Shown in pieces: positions 1-10,975 of a DNA stretch of 64,000 bases. The position numbers and the translations under genes are program-made. Origin of the DNA: Sepioteuthis lessoniana (Eukaryota; Mollusca; Cephalopoda; Myopsida; Loliginidae); contig OY757913.1 in the NCBI GenBank assembly GCA_963585895.1, positions 102,589,471-102,653,470 on the forward strand. The letters are read 5' to 3'. The notes below the pieces were generated by a model, which was not told the DNA's origin, did no database searches, and saw nothing but the letters and a program-made list of their open reading frames with translations. Position 1 is the first letter of the stretch, and each line of letters starts with the position of its first letter.

Positions 1-560
1 ACAAATTCATTTTAATAAAAATGGGATCTTAGTTTTTTATGTGTATATGAAATAAGCTACGCATTAAAAGCCTTTAAAAATGAAAATTCTTAATAATATG
101 CAATCTTTTGAACATTAATACTTCATCATTCTTATGATATTTTTGTAATTTTATACATTTATTTTTACTTAGAACAAAATATATGATAAACAGTTCTTTT
201 TTAATATTTACAATATTAATAACCATACCTTTCATTCTGAAATTATGATAAATGGTAATTAGTTTTGGTGAAAAATATGCCGTTGAGATCTATTAATCAT
301 TCAATCAATCGAATTAGAAAACTGAATTTCTTAGATTATATTAATTGTTAAGGTCATCTGATTTTAACTTAGCCGAGTCAATCACTTCTCTCAAAAAAAA
401 CAGTATGACACAAGTGTTATTACTTGAAGTGATCGATAGCCGAATTTTCAAAGTAATATCTTGAAACATTTTCCTTGTCCCATTCGTATTTTTCCAATAA
501 AGGAACGGGTATTTCTTTTGACATATTTGCTAAAATGTTGTTCAATAGAATCGTAGTAAA
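1..560. other. AT-rich DNA, nothing recognised
   Basis: No convincing coding frame, RNA gene or repeat boundary is visible. The stretch is simple AT-rich sequence leading into the SINE-tail debris that follows. Confidence 0.5.
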
Positions 561-564
561 CAAG

Positions 565-985
565 TTTGTTTATTTGGGTTTTGTGGCTTATCAATCTTTG
601 TAGGTTATTTAATGCCAAATCCTACTTTATACAAACAAGCAGTACAATTTCAAACAATCCAGTTTGGCAAAAGCACATAGTTTAATTATTAAAATCATTT
701 CTATTTCAAGCTATTCAGTTTAGTAAAAGACTTCTAATTAAAAAAATCAGTTTAGTATAAATCTATTTTTTTGTTTTTACACAGTTAAATGTCAAAACAG
801 TTCTATTTCATACAATTCAGTTTAGCGTAAGTACAGTTTAAATGTCAAAAACAGTTCTTTTTCAAACTATTCGGTTTAGCATGCAAAAACAGTTTTATTT
901 CAAACCATTCCATTTAGCATAAGTACGCAGTTTAAATCTCAAAACAGTCCTATTTCAAGCAAATCGGTTTAGCATAAGTACAGCC
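565..985 (-). repeat. SINE 3' tail debris (AACTG/CAGTTTAG-type repeats)
   Basis: A reversed tail hairpin (TTATCAATCTTTGTAGGTTA near 588) is followed by repeated, diverged units built from CAGTTTAGCATAAGTAC, AAATGTCAAAACAG and TCTATTTCAAACAATTC. The same vocabulary in the opposite orientation follows the SINE bodies near 58.5 and 38.6 kb, so this is the variable tail of the SINE whose body starts at about 980, read on the minus strand. Confidence 0.6.
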
Positions 986-1260
986 TGGTTCCATTTGATC
1001 CATTGATAAGTCCCTATCAGTTGTTTTTGCTCCCAACCAGAGTGGACCTGGGAGTGATGTCAATGAAAGGGTACTCCGCATTTCCCAAATCTCCAGCATT
1101 ACTTGAGCCTCACCATCAGATTTTTTTAGTATCAAATCCAGGACACTCGTTGGTGAATTTTACTCCTCTGTTGAGACGCAGTCACTGTATTCTAGAGCCC
1201 CAGCCGACAGGCAATAAGCAACTTCAAAATTCAGTCGCGCTACAATGTTCCATTTCGAAC
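980..1260 (-). repeat. SINE body (family S3), minus strand
   Basis: Read on the minus strand this matches the bodies near 5.05, 25.3, 58.25, 59.2 and 60.5 kb. Shared landmarks are TAGAATAC..CGACTG, GGGGTAAGACC, GGTGAGG..CCAG, GGGGAATG..GTACCC, CATTGC, GGTCCACTCTG, and TATCTATGG before the tail. The copy is strongly diverged. S3 is my label; I do not know a published name. Confidence 0.6.
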
Positions 1261-1261
1261 T

Positions 1262-1400
1262 AATATGCTTGGAAAAGGAATGACCCCCAAGCTATGCGTC
1301 AAATATTGCGACTACTGTTCTTGAAGGTTGGTTTAGACATTAAATAACCAACGAAGGTTGATATGCCGTTAAAGAAAGAAACCAAACCAAACGTAAAAGG
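1262..1400 (+). repeat. SINE 3' part with tail hairpin (family S2)
   Basis: The stretch ends with ATTAAATAACC..GAAGGTTGATATGCC, the hairpin module shared by most S2 tails, followed by AAAGAAACCAAACC. The tRNA-like head is missing or unrecognisable. Confidence 0.55.
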
Positions 1401-2515
1401 AACGCTTCAGACATGAGAAAATTCTGCCTTTTTCTGTCTATTGCTGTATGGAAGGATATCACTCAAGGACCAGATTCCCATACTGAGAACATGTTTTGAC
1501 TCAATAACTCCGCTTAAACAGAATACGATTCTGGGTCAATTTTTAAGCTGAGTCGAAATTTAAAGTTTTACTTCTCGTAAAATGTTCATACCAAGAATAA
1601 AGAGCCCATTCTGCCTTAGTATTTTACGCATTGCTGAGAGCGGAAGAAGAGGGACTTTTATTTTTAATCTCAAGGGCATTAAACCGCAGTAAAACATAAA
1701 CATTATAATCCAGGGTTTCAACTCTGCTCTGTGTGTCTATTTATTAGAATCATAACCGTTGGGCCTCGTACACCTGATAGAATAGGAGACCCTTTGGCGT
1801 GGTGCGAGCTCTCCTTAGAGCAGTGGCTAACATGCTGTATTGTGACAACGTAGAAAGCGAATTCAGTCGCTTTATTACAGATTCCCGTCGCACTATTACA
1901 GTGATCCGGATAATCCAGAATTTCAGAAGACGTTCGGTATTAATCTGGCTGGATAAATTGCTCAGCTTCTGTATTTTGTCTCTATTCGTTGTCATATCTA
2001 TCTCATTTTATTCATATCTAAGTGTATTCATATCGATTTCAGAAAGCTCATATCTTGTCCACCAGTTTTTCTATCTTTCTCTGACTTTTTATAACGAAAC
2101 CATTTCTTTAATAACTTCATATTTTTCATGTTAACCTGCTTCCATGTATCCGGGCACGTCATGTGACGTAAAATCAAACAAGCTGGTCTCTTAAACTAAT
2201 TACTACAGAACAGTTTATTTGATCCTGAGTGAACACCACCTACTTGTGCTCTTGTGCCAAGTCTATGGGTGTAGTCCCCTTGACGTAATGGCTAACGTAC
2301 TGGTTGCTCAATATCAAACCATTTGGCCATCCCTAAAACATCTCTAAGATTTATATGCGTGATAAAACTCAAGTAGGGGCACACCTACTTTCTAGGAATA
2401 TGATAAATTAGCTGGACAGTCTATTAAGAACACGCAGTTGACACAGGTCAAAATTGCAACAGAAATGAAACAAAGTATATTTGGCAGGGTATTACATACT
2501 GCATAAAATATCAAA
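1401..2515. other. AT-rich interval with weak SINE-head debris
   Basis: No gene is supported. Around 2275-2310 the string CTTGACGTAATGGCTAACG resembles the A-box region of the S2 tRNA-like head, and 1790-1850 has a similar weak match (GTGGCTAACATG). Both lack a clear B box and body. Confidence 0.35.
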
Positions 2516-2516
2516 T

Positions 2517-2760
2517 GGTTACTGGAGGGAGTCTAAGTGATGTATTAGCTAACCTGCTAAACTGCGAAATTCTAGTACGCAAGTTCGAACCCCAGACGCG
2601 CTATTATGTTCATTTTCGGAAAAATACACTTAAAAAATGTATGAGCCCTAATCTTGTGTGCTCTGAGTACTACTCTCCTTCTTCAAGGATGGTTTAGGGA
2701 TTAAATAACCCGAGAAAGTTGATATGCAATTAAACAAAGAAACCCCAATCCAAACAAATC
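2517..2760 (+). repeat. tRNA-derived SINE (family S2)
   Basis: The head has an A-box-like TGTATTAGCTAACCTGC and a B-box-like AAGTTCGAACCCC (about 2581-2593). A body follows, and then a tail with ATTAAATAACCCG..AAAGTTGATATGC and AACAAAGAAACC. The layout matches copies at 4775-5009, 41.9 kb and 44.7 kb. This copy is old. Confidence 0.65.
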
Positions 2761-3775
2761 ATTTGATTGAATAAATTCAAATGAATTACGTCTTTCACCA
2801 AGTTGCAGAATTTTACATCCAGTAGTTAGTTTTCACGAATTAAATAGACAGAACAAGCATTGGTTCTAAGCCTACTAATCAATTCTTGAACGATTTCTAT
2901 ATAAGATTTAAAGAGTCCTGTCTACCCTACTATTTACCCATATCTTCGTGTCTTTCCACAACGATATAAAATGCAAACGGTTTCGTCCACGGTTTGGCAC
3001 CAGTATGAATATGTACTGTGCATGCTTTTACTTGAGAAACATCCACTGCAGCTACTTTGTATTCAAAGTTCATCTTACTGGTATCCATTAAAAAAACTGT
3101 ACCTTACGGTATATGCAGTACACAATTAACGGCATCCTATTTTGCAATATTTGAAAGAAAACTCATTCCAAAAATGAGAGGTACTCGACGAATATTGGGG
3201 CAATCGATAATATATCCATTTTTTTCCTGTTTTTTTTTATACTGTTCTAGTTAATCTTGACAATCTCCTAGAAGCTGATGAAGGTTTGGGAGTCTAGGGA
3301 CATTCTGAGCACCTCTAAATGAGACCGGAAAGACAACCACATTTTAAAAAGGAGGGAGGAATTTTTTTATGGTTACTGAATCTGCGAAGATAGTCTTTCT
3401 TTTAATAGATATTGTGATAATGATCTTTCCATCTCTCAATCTGACTGAGGCGATCTTTCATGATATGGACTACGGGAAATTTGAATACTTGATCTTATTG
3501 TCTTTTCAGTTGAAGGCTTTCTTAATATCATGGCGCGAATTTTGCTATTCAAAAGGAATTTCAGCTAATAGCTCTTAGTTATTAATCATAGAAGGATTCG
3601 TTAAGTGTGTTCTACAGCTTTTTTGAGTGCAATAAGTACCTTTTCTGAAAATTCCCTATTGTAATGCTGCTCGTTTTCCTGGTTGGTTGGTTAATAAATT
3701 TGTTAATTGGTTGGTAAATTAGTTGGTCAATTAGTTGGTTATCTAATCAAAAAGTGAGTCTTCTTTTTTTTTGCA
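2761..3775. other. AT-rich interval, no gene seen
   Basis: There is no supported coding frame. A short string near 2920-2950 (CCTACTATTTACCCATA) matches the middle of the S1 SINE on the minus strand and may be a fragment. The rest is unrecognised. Confidence 0.4.
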
Positions 3776-4360
3776 ATCAAGTCTATGATTTCAAGAAACT
3801 AATGATAATTCCTGCTAAACATTTAAAGCTTCAAGTAACCATTTTTCGCAGAAATAATTTGTATACAATCATTAATGATTCCCACAGCTTTTTCTTTTGT
3901 CTTTGCTTATATTAGACAAAGATTGTAAAAGTTGCATGTTTCTAAGTATTCTAATAATTTGCTTACGACGATATTGTTTTAAGTATATTCAAATATCTAC
4001 TCAAGCTAATGACTGGCATGCAGATACATTGCTTCAACCCAGTATATAACCAATCATAAATAATTTCCACAACTTTTTTTAGCAATCAAGTGTATGACTT
4101 CAATAAACTAATGATAATACCTACTAAACAGTTATAGCTTCAAGTAACCATTTTTCGCAGAAATAATTTGTATACAATCATTAATGATTCCCACACCTTT
4201 TTCTTTTGTCTTTGCTTATATTAGACAAAGATTGTAAAAGTTGCATGTTTCTAAGTATTCTAATAATTTGCTTACGACGATATTGTTTTAAGTATATTCA
4301 AATATCTACTCCAGTTAATGACTGGCATGCAGATACATTGCTTCAACCCAGTATATATGT
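3776..4360 (+). repeat. 309-bp tandem duplication
   Basis: About 270 bp starting near 3778 (AATCAAGTCTATGA) is repeated almost unchanged starting near 4086; for example GCTTATATTAGACAAAG occurs at about 3905 and 4214. Both copies carry the same TTCGCAGAAATAATTTG and GACTGGCATGCAG strings. No coding content is seen. High identity suggests a fairly recent duplication. Confidence 0.85.
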
Positions 4361-4423
4361 TGCATACAGCTATTGGGTTTCAGGAATACAAATACTTTCA
4401 AGTATATTTATATTTGCACAGGT

Positions 4424-4614
4424 TCTTCTTTGGACCACTACACATGGACGTATCAATGTTGGCCGACCAGCAAGAACTTATTTACATCAGTTTTGCACGG
4501 ACACTGGATGTAGTTTAGAAGACCTGCCGGGAACGAGGGATGATAGTAGCAGAAGGAGAGAGAAAGTCACAGAATCGGCAAATACATGTGGCTTGATGAT
4601 GATGATGATGATAT
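4424..4614 (+). mobile_element. RTE-like LINE, 3' end fragment
   Basis: This is a short, 5'-truncated piece of the RTE-like LINE at 25.7-28.5 kb. Translated, it gives the C-terminal run HGRINVGRPARTYLHQFCTDTGCSLEDLPG and ends in a (GAT)n tail. It is more diverged from the three long copies than they are from each other, so it belongs to an older burst or a sister subfamily. Confidence 0.8.
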
Positions 4615-4774
4615 TGTTTCAAATTTATAAATGATTTGCAGACATTTATGTGCTTTCAAGTTTGCTGATATTGTTTCATATATAGTAAATATATTTACTA
4701 TTGATTTGCGCTAAGTCATGTGGTTTCAAGTACACAATTTAATTTATACACATATATATGGTTTGGATTGTTTG

Positions 4775-5009
4775 TTTTGTTGTTTAATGATATATTAATC
4801 TTCTTGGGTTATTTTATGCCAAAGTCACCCTTCTAGAAGAACAGGAATATTACTATTTTACCCATAGCTGAGAGGATAAGGGGGTTCTTACCTTTACCAA
4901 GGTTATTTGTCCGAAAGTGAAAATAATTGCGCGACTAGAGTTCGAACACGCGTATGACAATTCCGCAGTTCAGCGCGTTAACCTTTACACCGCAAGGACA
5001 CCCCTATAA
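4775..5009 (-). repeat. tRNA-derived SINE (family S2), minus strand
   Basis: On the minus strand the element starts GGGGTGTCCTTGCGGTGTAA, an A-box-like head, and carries a B-box-like CGTGTTCGAACTCTAG. A body and the tail hairpin (reversed at about 4795-4825) follow. Its closest relative is the copy at 41.94-42.19 kb. Confidence 0.75.
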
Positions 5010-5049
5010 CGTTTGTAAATACGCACACAATATATATAGTCTCAAAAAT

Positions 5050-5312
5050 ACGCAGCCCAAGCGGCTGGAGTTGTAGAATACGCCGGCTGCCCCACTGTAG
5101 AGGGGCAATCCCCAATCCAACAAGCGCCCTGATTTGGACACAAAAAATTGAACAGTAAGGCTCCAGTAAGGTTGTAGTCTTGGGGAATGTGGAGTTCCCA
5201 TTCATTGCCATTGCTCTCAGGTCCCCTATGGCCCGGACTTGTAGTACCTGATTGAGTCTTATCTATGTGTCAAATAGAACTGTTTGACATTTACAGTGAG
5301 TTCAAGCAAATG
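5050..5312 (+). repeat. SINE body (family S3)
   Basis: The copy starts GCGGCTGGAGTTGTAGAATA and runs through CCGGCTGC, GGGGAATGTGGAG, CATTGCCATTGCTC and CCTGATTGAGTCTTATCTAT to GTGTCAAATAGAACTGTTTG. The opposite-strand S2 head directly abuts its 5' side. Confidence 0.65.
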
Positions 5313-5316
5313 ACAT

Positions 5317-5450
5317 ATATCATTATCATCATGTTGCGATTATAGCATAGATATCCCTCTGACCCTTTCTCTCCATACGTCTCTATCATCCATCGGTCCC
5401 GGGAGGTCTTCCAGGCTACATCCTGTATCGGCACAGAGCTGTTGTATATA
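5317..5450 (-). mobile_element. RTE-like LINE, 3' end fragment, minus strand
   Basis: On the minus strand this gives the last ~40 codons of the RTE-like LINE, with the ACAGCTCTGTGCCGATACAG and GGAAGACCTCCCGGGACCGA runs, followed by a decayed (GAT)n tail. It is too short to hold any function. Confidence 0.75.
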
Positions 5451-6025
5451 TTGGTTGATATACCATGAAAGCAGACAAAACCCAACCAAACCAAATCATA
5501 TATTAAAAATATATGTATAAAGAGGATTTGGCATTAAATAACCTACAATGGCTTATATGACATAAAATCCAACTAAATCCAAATCATATATACTTAATAT
5601 ATATGTATAAAGATGATTTGGCATTAAATAACCTATAATGGTTGATATGCCATGAAAGCAAATAAAACCAAACCAAGTCTCATATATTTAATATATATGT
5701 ATTAAGTTGATTTGGCATTAAATAACCAACAGTAGTTGATATGCCATAAAACCCAACCCAACAAAATCATGTATACTTAATATATATGTATAAAAACGAT
5801 TTGGCAATAAATAAATACAATGGTTGATATGCCATAAAAACAACCGAACAAAATCATATATACTTAATATTTATGTATAAAGATGATTTGGCATTAAATA
5901 ACCTACAATGGTTGATACGCCATAAAACCCAACCAAACCAAATCATATATACTTAATATATATGTATAAAGATGATTTGGCATTAAATAACCTACAATGG
6001 TTGATATGCCATAAAAAACAACCAA
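5450..6025 (+). repeat. ~89-bp tandem array derived from a SINE tail
   Basis: At least six units begin GATTTGGCATTAAATAACC at about 5526, 5616, 5710, 5799, 5886 and 5975 (spacing 87-94 bp). Each unit holds the tail hairpin, then CCATAAAACCCAACC and TATACTTAATATATATGTAT. Single copies of the same monomer lie at 20.7-20.9, 41.5-41.7 and 61.2 kb, so the array grew from the SINE tail plus its TA-rich end. Confidence 0.85.
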
Positions 6026-6334
6026 ACTCCAAAATACGAATAATATACGAATAGACAGATGGGTTTAATTATGGTAATTATTTGCAAGGATTTATATGAT
6101 TTTAATCATACAATTTCTTCTCACATTTTTATATTGTTTAAAATATTTTTAAAAAGATTTTGCTTTCATTTATATATTTTTAACTGTTTCTATTAAATAT
6201 AATTATATTTTCCAAGTCGATCTATTTAGCTAGAGTCGACACAAACAGATAGAACAAAGCCGGGCCACTGTGAATATACGAGTAATTGTTTTCGTTACTA
6301 TAGACGTGATTATCTTGTTCCCATTTTGTTTTTG

Positions 6335-6507
6335 ATACCCAAATCCTCGCTTTCGTCCCGGGCTCAACTCTACTTAAATACCCAAATCCTCGCTTTCGTC
6401 CCGGGCTCAACTCTACTTAAATACCCAAATCCTCGCTTTCGTCCCTGGCTCAACTCTACTTAAATACCCAAATCCTCGCTTTCGTCACGGGCTCAACTCT
6501 ACTTAAA
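6335..6507 (+). repeat. 43-bp minisatellite, four units
   Basis: Units beginning ATACCCAAATCCTCGCTTTC start at 6335, 6378, 6421 and 6464. They differ by only a few bases (for example CCCGGG, CCCTGG or CACGGG), which indicates recent expansion. Confidence 0.95.
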
Positions 6508-6604
6508 TACGGAGAAATTTCTTGTTGAGACGAATAATACTTTGGTCTACTCACACTAATTTATTTATATCTAATTAATATAATCCAACTACATCCAAAG
6601 AGTT

Positions 6605-6795
6605 TGTTCTAAACCAAGGTGTAGGGGAGGACACTACTCCATTCTTTGGATTGCTTCACTTACCCTTGATCCTTACCTTATGATACTGAATGTTAAGCAA
6701 GGAGGCTTCTAGGACTAGTTTGAGCCTTTGAGATTGAACCAAGGTCTCCTGTAGCATTGGCAAACAATCTAACCATTAAGCTAACACCATAAAAA
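6605..6795 (-). repeat. tRNA-derived SINE (family S5), minus strand
   Basis: Read on the minus strand, an A-box-like TTAATGGTTAGATTG and a B-box-like TTGGTTCAATCTC precede a body with CTTAACATTCAGTATCATAA and GTAGTGTCCTCCCC. It is an older relative of the copies at 7640-7905 and 54735-55005. Confidence 0.65.
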
Positions 6796-7009
6796 TAATA
6801 GGCTAGAGTTGCCACTTCAGCCTTAGTATGGCAGGCAAAGGAAAAAATGCGCTCGGCTATTCTAACAAACGGTGCTTATCGACGTCTTCAAAATAAATGA
6901 CTGAATTTCTAACTCATTTCACCAGTGTGGTTTGATCACGTGCTCTTCGTCCATTCAGAACCGAGGATTCAAACCACCACTGTAGTCACCGCCAGTCACT
7001 CACATGGGC

Positions 7010-7140
7010 GCCTCTGGTGGTGTAATGGTTAGCAAGCTCGACTAGCAAACCTACACGAGTGAGTTCGAGTCTCATTGGGTGCCCCTTTCATATGGCCTTG
7101 TGCCACATCTAAGCAAGAAGCTTAGTAAATTTCCACCGCC
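7010..7140 (+). repeat. tRNA-derived SINE head (family S4)
   Basis: CTGGTGGTGTAATGGTTAGC gives a good A box and GAGTTCGAGTCTC a good B box about 45 bp later, followed by GGCCTTGTGCCACAT. The same head-body junction occurs reversed at 34.73 kb. There the element continues into a hammerhead-like module, which is not visible here. Confidence 0.65.
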
Positions 7141-7259
7141 AGTCACTCACACCGAATGGTATTCTCACAGTTCGGAATAATACAGATTCTGGAGTACATG
7201 TTAAAGATAAATTTCGTCAATTTATTATATAACAAAAGGATAACAATGTGATGATGTAA

Positions 7260-7515
7260 CGATCTCCCACTGTGTCAGTAATGGGTATAGAATAGAATGC
7301 ACTCCTGATGAGTAGTAAGACCCCACCTCTAAAGAGCTTCCTGACTATTTTATTTAACTGTATCAGATGGTGAGGTTTCTGTCTTGAAGCTATTGGGAAT
7401 GTACAGAACTCCTTCGTCGCCAGTACTCCAAGGTCTAATGTGAATCTTATTTGTGGTACCTATTTCATTCACATCTATGGTTCAAATAGACCTGTTCAAG
7501 TATTTACTAAGAATT
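7260..7515 (+). repeat. SINE body (family S3)
   Basis: Landmarks are GTAAGACCCCACC, CAGATGGTGAGG, GGGAATGTACAG, CTATCT-like CATCTATGGTTCAAATAGAC and CTGTTC. The copy is diverged, and its tail fades into AT-rich DNA after 7500. Confidence 0.55.
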
Positions 7516-7639
7516 AGTATGTTTGACTAATCGAAACTATGCTGCTGTGGGCAAATTATTCATGTTTACTTGATACATAAAATTAATAGCGTTAAAGAAA
7601 AATACTTGAAAGAATTCAACTATGTGAAACCAAATCATT

Positions 7640-7905
7640 TATAAGTAAAGTTGGCGACCATAGTCGAGGGTAACCCGAAGGCTCCCTTTTCGATAGCTAC
7701 TACACCAAGGTGTAGGGGAGGGCGCTACTCCTTCCCTGGATTGCTCTACTTTACCCTTGATCCGTACCTTATAATGCTGAGTGTTAAGCAAGGAGGCATC
7801 AAGTACCATTTTTTGAGTCTTTGGTATGACGCGACCTGGGATTGAACTCAGGTGTCCCGGGCCATTGGCGAACACTCTAACCCCTAGGCCAATGTCCGAC
7901 TAAAT
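7640..7905 (-). repeat. tRNA-derived SINE (family S5), minus strand
   Basis: Minus-strand reading starts GACATTGGCCTAGGGGTTAG (A-box region), then ACCTGAGTTCAATCCCAGGT (B box). The body has CTTAACACTCAGCATTATAA and GGGTTACCCTCGAC near its 3' end. This is the best-preserved S5 copy. Confidence 0.75.
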
Positions 7906-7914
7906 AGAATATTC

Positions 7915-9600
7915 AGAGTAAGATGCCACTTTCATATGTGCAAACAATAAATAAATATTAAATAGAATTATTATAGTTTGATAGCAATAATTGAAACAAT
8001 TTAAATGTGTTCTAACAAATAAGAAATATATTTTAACAATTGAAATTAAATAGCATTACTTGGAACTCAATGAAATGTATATTAGCAAATAATTGATAAT
8101 AGATACAATTATTCGTGTTATATAGTAATACTTGAAACATTTAGTTATCTGCAAACAATTGATAAATATCCAATAGAATTATTATACTTGGATAGCAATA
8201 CATGAAACAATTTAGCCGTGTGTAAAATATAGCTGTGTGTAAACAATTGATAAATATCAAATAGAATTATTATACTTGGATAGCAATACATGAAACAATT
8301 TAGCCGTGTGTAAAATATAGCCGTGTGTAAACAATTGATAGATATCAAATAGAATTATTATACTTGGATAGCAATACTTGAAAAAATTTAGCCGTGTGTA
8401 AAATATAGCTGTGTGTAAACAATCGATAAATATCAAATAGAATTATTATACTTGGATAGCAATACTTGAAAAAATTTAGCCGTGTGTAAAATATAGCTGT
8501 GTGTAAACAATTGATAAATATCAAATAGAATTATTATACTTGGATAGCAATACTTGAAAAAATTTAGCCGTGTGTAAAATATAGCTGTGTGTAAACAATT
8601 GATAAATATCAAATAGAATTATTATACTTGGATAGCAATACTTGAAAAAATTTAGCCGTGTGTAAAATATAGCTGTGTGTGAACAATCGATAAATATCAA
8701 ATAGAATTATTATACTTGGATAGCAATACTTGAAACAATTTAGCCGTGTGTAAAATATAGCTGTGTGTAAACAATTGATAAATATCAAATAGAATTATTA
8801 TACTTGGATAGCAATACTTGAAACAATTTAGCCGTGTGTAAAATATAGCTGTGTGTAAACAATTGATAAATATCAAATAGAATTATTATACTTGGATAGC
8901 AATACTTGAAAACATTTAGCCGTGTGTAAAATATAGCCGTGTGTAAACAATTGATAAATATCAAATAGAATTATTATACTTGGATAGCAATACTTGAAAC
9001 CATTTAGCCGTGTGTAAAATATAGCCGTGTGTAAACAATTGATAAATATCAAATAGAATTATTATACTTGGATAGCAATACTTGAAAAAATTTAGTCGTG
9101 TGTAAAATATAGCTGTGTGTAAACAATTGATAGATATCAAATAGAATTATTATACTTGGATAGCAATACTTGAAACCATTTAGCCGTGTGTAAAATATAG
9201 CCGTGTGTAAACAATTGATAAATATCAAATAGAATTATTATACTTGGATAGCAATACTTGAAACCATTTAGCCGTGTGTAAAATATAGCCGTGTGTAAAC
9301 AATTGATAAATATCAAATAGAATTATTATACTTGGATAGCAATACTTGAAACCATTTAGCCGTGTGTAAAATATAGCCGTGTGTAAACAATTGATAAATA
9401 TCAAATAGAATTATTATACTTGGATAGCAATACTTAAAAAAATTTAGCCGTGTGTAAAATATAGCTGTGTGTAAACAATCGATAAATATCAAATAGAATT
9501 ATTATACTTGGATAGCAATACTTGAAACCATTTAGCCGTGTGTAAATGATAACCGTGTGTAAACAAATGATAAACATCAAATAGAATTATTTGTGTTATA
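7915..9600 (+). repeat. 88-bp satellite array derived from a SINE tail
   Basis: A core of about 16 units from 8160 to 9570 repeats at exactly 88 bp; ATTATTATACTTGGATAGC recurs at 8266, 8354, 8442, 8530 and onward. Each unit also contains TTTAGCCGTGTGTAAAATAT and GTGTGTAAACAATTGATAAA. Diverged units flank the core on both sides. Related single monomers (CAAACAAATGA, AAATAGAATTATT, TAGCAATACTTGAAACC) occur in S3 SINE tails near 24.3, 38.8 and 60.7 kb. Confidence 0.95.
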
Positions 9601-9776
9601 TGGGAATACTTGAGACAATTTAAATGCTAGCAAACAAATGTTTATTATTAAACGGAGTTACTAGTGTTAGTTTGTTATACTTGAAACCATTTAACATTTC
9701 AGACAATTAAGCTCTAACCATTCGTTTTAAAATAATGTTATCTACAAAGTATTTACTTACAATGATTATATGAATA

Positions 9777-10262
9777 TATCATCATCATTATTATGACACG
9801 CTGCTAGCACTGATTTCCCTGATTCTTTCTTGCAATTTTTCTCTACCATCCATCGCAGGTCTTCTAGACTACATCCTATGTTGATACAGATGCGTTGTAG
9901 ATAAGTTCTAGTTAGTCAGCCTGTTCTTTGCATATCCGTGTGATGGGTTCCGTCGAGAAAAAAAGTCATTTCAGAGTTTGTCCTTACGTCTCTTGCAGTC
10001 TTCCGTATGTCTTGTTCGTATGAGTTAGAAATTCAGTCATTTATTTTGAAGATGTCTAGTCTTAGAGATGAGAGGTTGGTGGCCATACAGTTGGTGTTTT
10101 GTGAGATTTTGCATCCAGTATTTGTTCAGTATAGCTCGAAACATTCTTATTCAGTTTCCGTCTAGCTTTATCTCAATGCGCTCAGTCGGCGACCAGGTGG
10201 TGCATCCATATAGTAGAATCGACACGATCGGTGCTTGGAGGAAAATCAGTTTTATTCTTATT
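9777..10262 (-). mobile_element. RTE-like LINE, 3' fragment, minus strand
   Basis: Minus-strand translation gives pieces of the C-terminal region (counterparts of GCTTWTLTK, MLRAILNK, GHLPPITK and CEDTGC), with several frame disruptions and a decayed (GAT)n end at 9777-9800. It is cut at its 5' side by the (TA)n tract at 10265. It is an old copy, clearly more diverged than those at 25-38 kb. Confidence 0.8.
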
Positions 10263-10264
10263 TA

Positions 10265-10265
10265 T

Positions 10266-10357
<92 letters not shown>

Positions 10358-10358
10358 C
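10265..10358. repeat. (TA)n(TG)n(TA)n microsatellite
   Basis: Pure dinucleotide runs separate the LINE fragment on the left from the S1 SINE on the right. Tyr/Ile/His-rich open frames here are artefacts of the repeat. Confidence 0.95.
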
Positions 10359-10640
10359 CAACCCCACAGCTCAGGCAGGATATAACACAAGGTTAATTTT
10401 TTAGCAGAGTTTTTACAGATTTGAATTCAGAGTTTTCCTTCTCCTAAACAAGTTGCCTCACTACGGCTGAAGTCAGTCTGTCCTACTATTTACCCATAGC
10501 TGGAAGGAGAATAATTGGATTCATACCTTTCCCAAGTGTATTAGTGCTATGTGAAATGCAATCAGTTTCGTCGAGGATCTGAACTCGCGTCGCCGTGTCC
10601 ATTTCCTACGACGATAACCATTACACCACCGGCACCTTCA
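10359..10640 (-). repeat. tRNA-derived SINE (family S1), minus strand
   Basis: On the minus strand this is the same ~290-bp SINE as 51906-52194. The head is GGTGCCGGTGGTGTAATGG with B box CGAGTTCAGATCC, the middle is ATGAATCCAATTATTCTCC, and the end is the CTGAGCTGTGGGGTTGG counterpart of GGAGGGGTTGG. Confidence 0.85.
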
Positions 10641-10913
10641 CTAATACAACGGGCACTAACACCCGTGGTGAAATAGATACCGTCGTATGACATGAGGACA
10701 CGTGATCAAATGCTAGATGTGACAGTTTGCATCAGTAATAATCTTTGAAAACTATAAATAAAACTATTGTCCCTTCAACTAATAGGTAGATAATTGGCAA
10801 AGACTAAGCTCTACAACTTTGGTATGGAAAATGGTCTAGAAGGAGAAAAACTTTCATTTTAAACCTGGTAAATCTACATAAATTGTCCTTAAGTCACATA
10901 CTGCTTGTGCAGA

Positions 10914-10917
<4 letters not shown>

Positions 10918-10959
<42 letters not shown>

Positions 10960-10960
10960 A
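10918..10960. repeat. (CT)n(AT)n microsatellite
   Basis: Two adjoining simple repeats directly precede the foldback element. DNA at 10641-10917 has no recognised content. Confidence 0.9.
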
Positions 10961-10975
10961 AAATGAAAAGAACCA

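Noticed and set aside
7017-7080. Genuine tRNA gene from good A and B boxes
   Set aside because: No acceptor stem pairing; the sequence runs into the S4 SINE body.
8160-9570. Regular 88-bp array as a possible CRISPR
   Set aside because: Units are contiguous without unique spacers, and the context is animal SINE tails.
10068-10385. Open frames rich in Tyr/Ile/His across TA/TG runs (also 12.2-13.7, 15.7, 47.1-47.7 kb)
   Set aside because: The products are encoded by dinucleotide repeats and have no other content.
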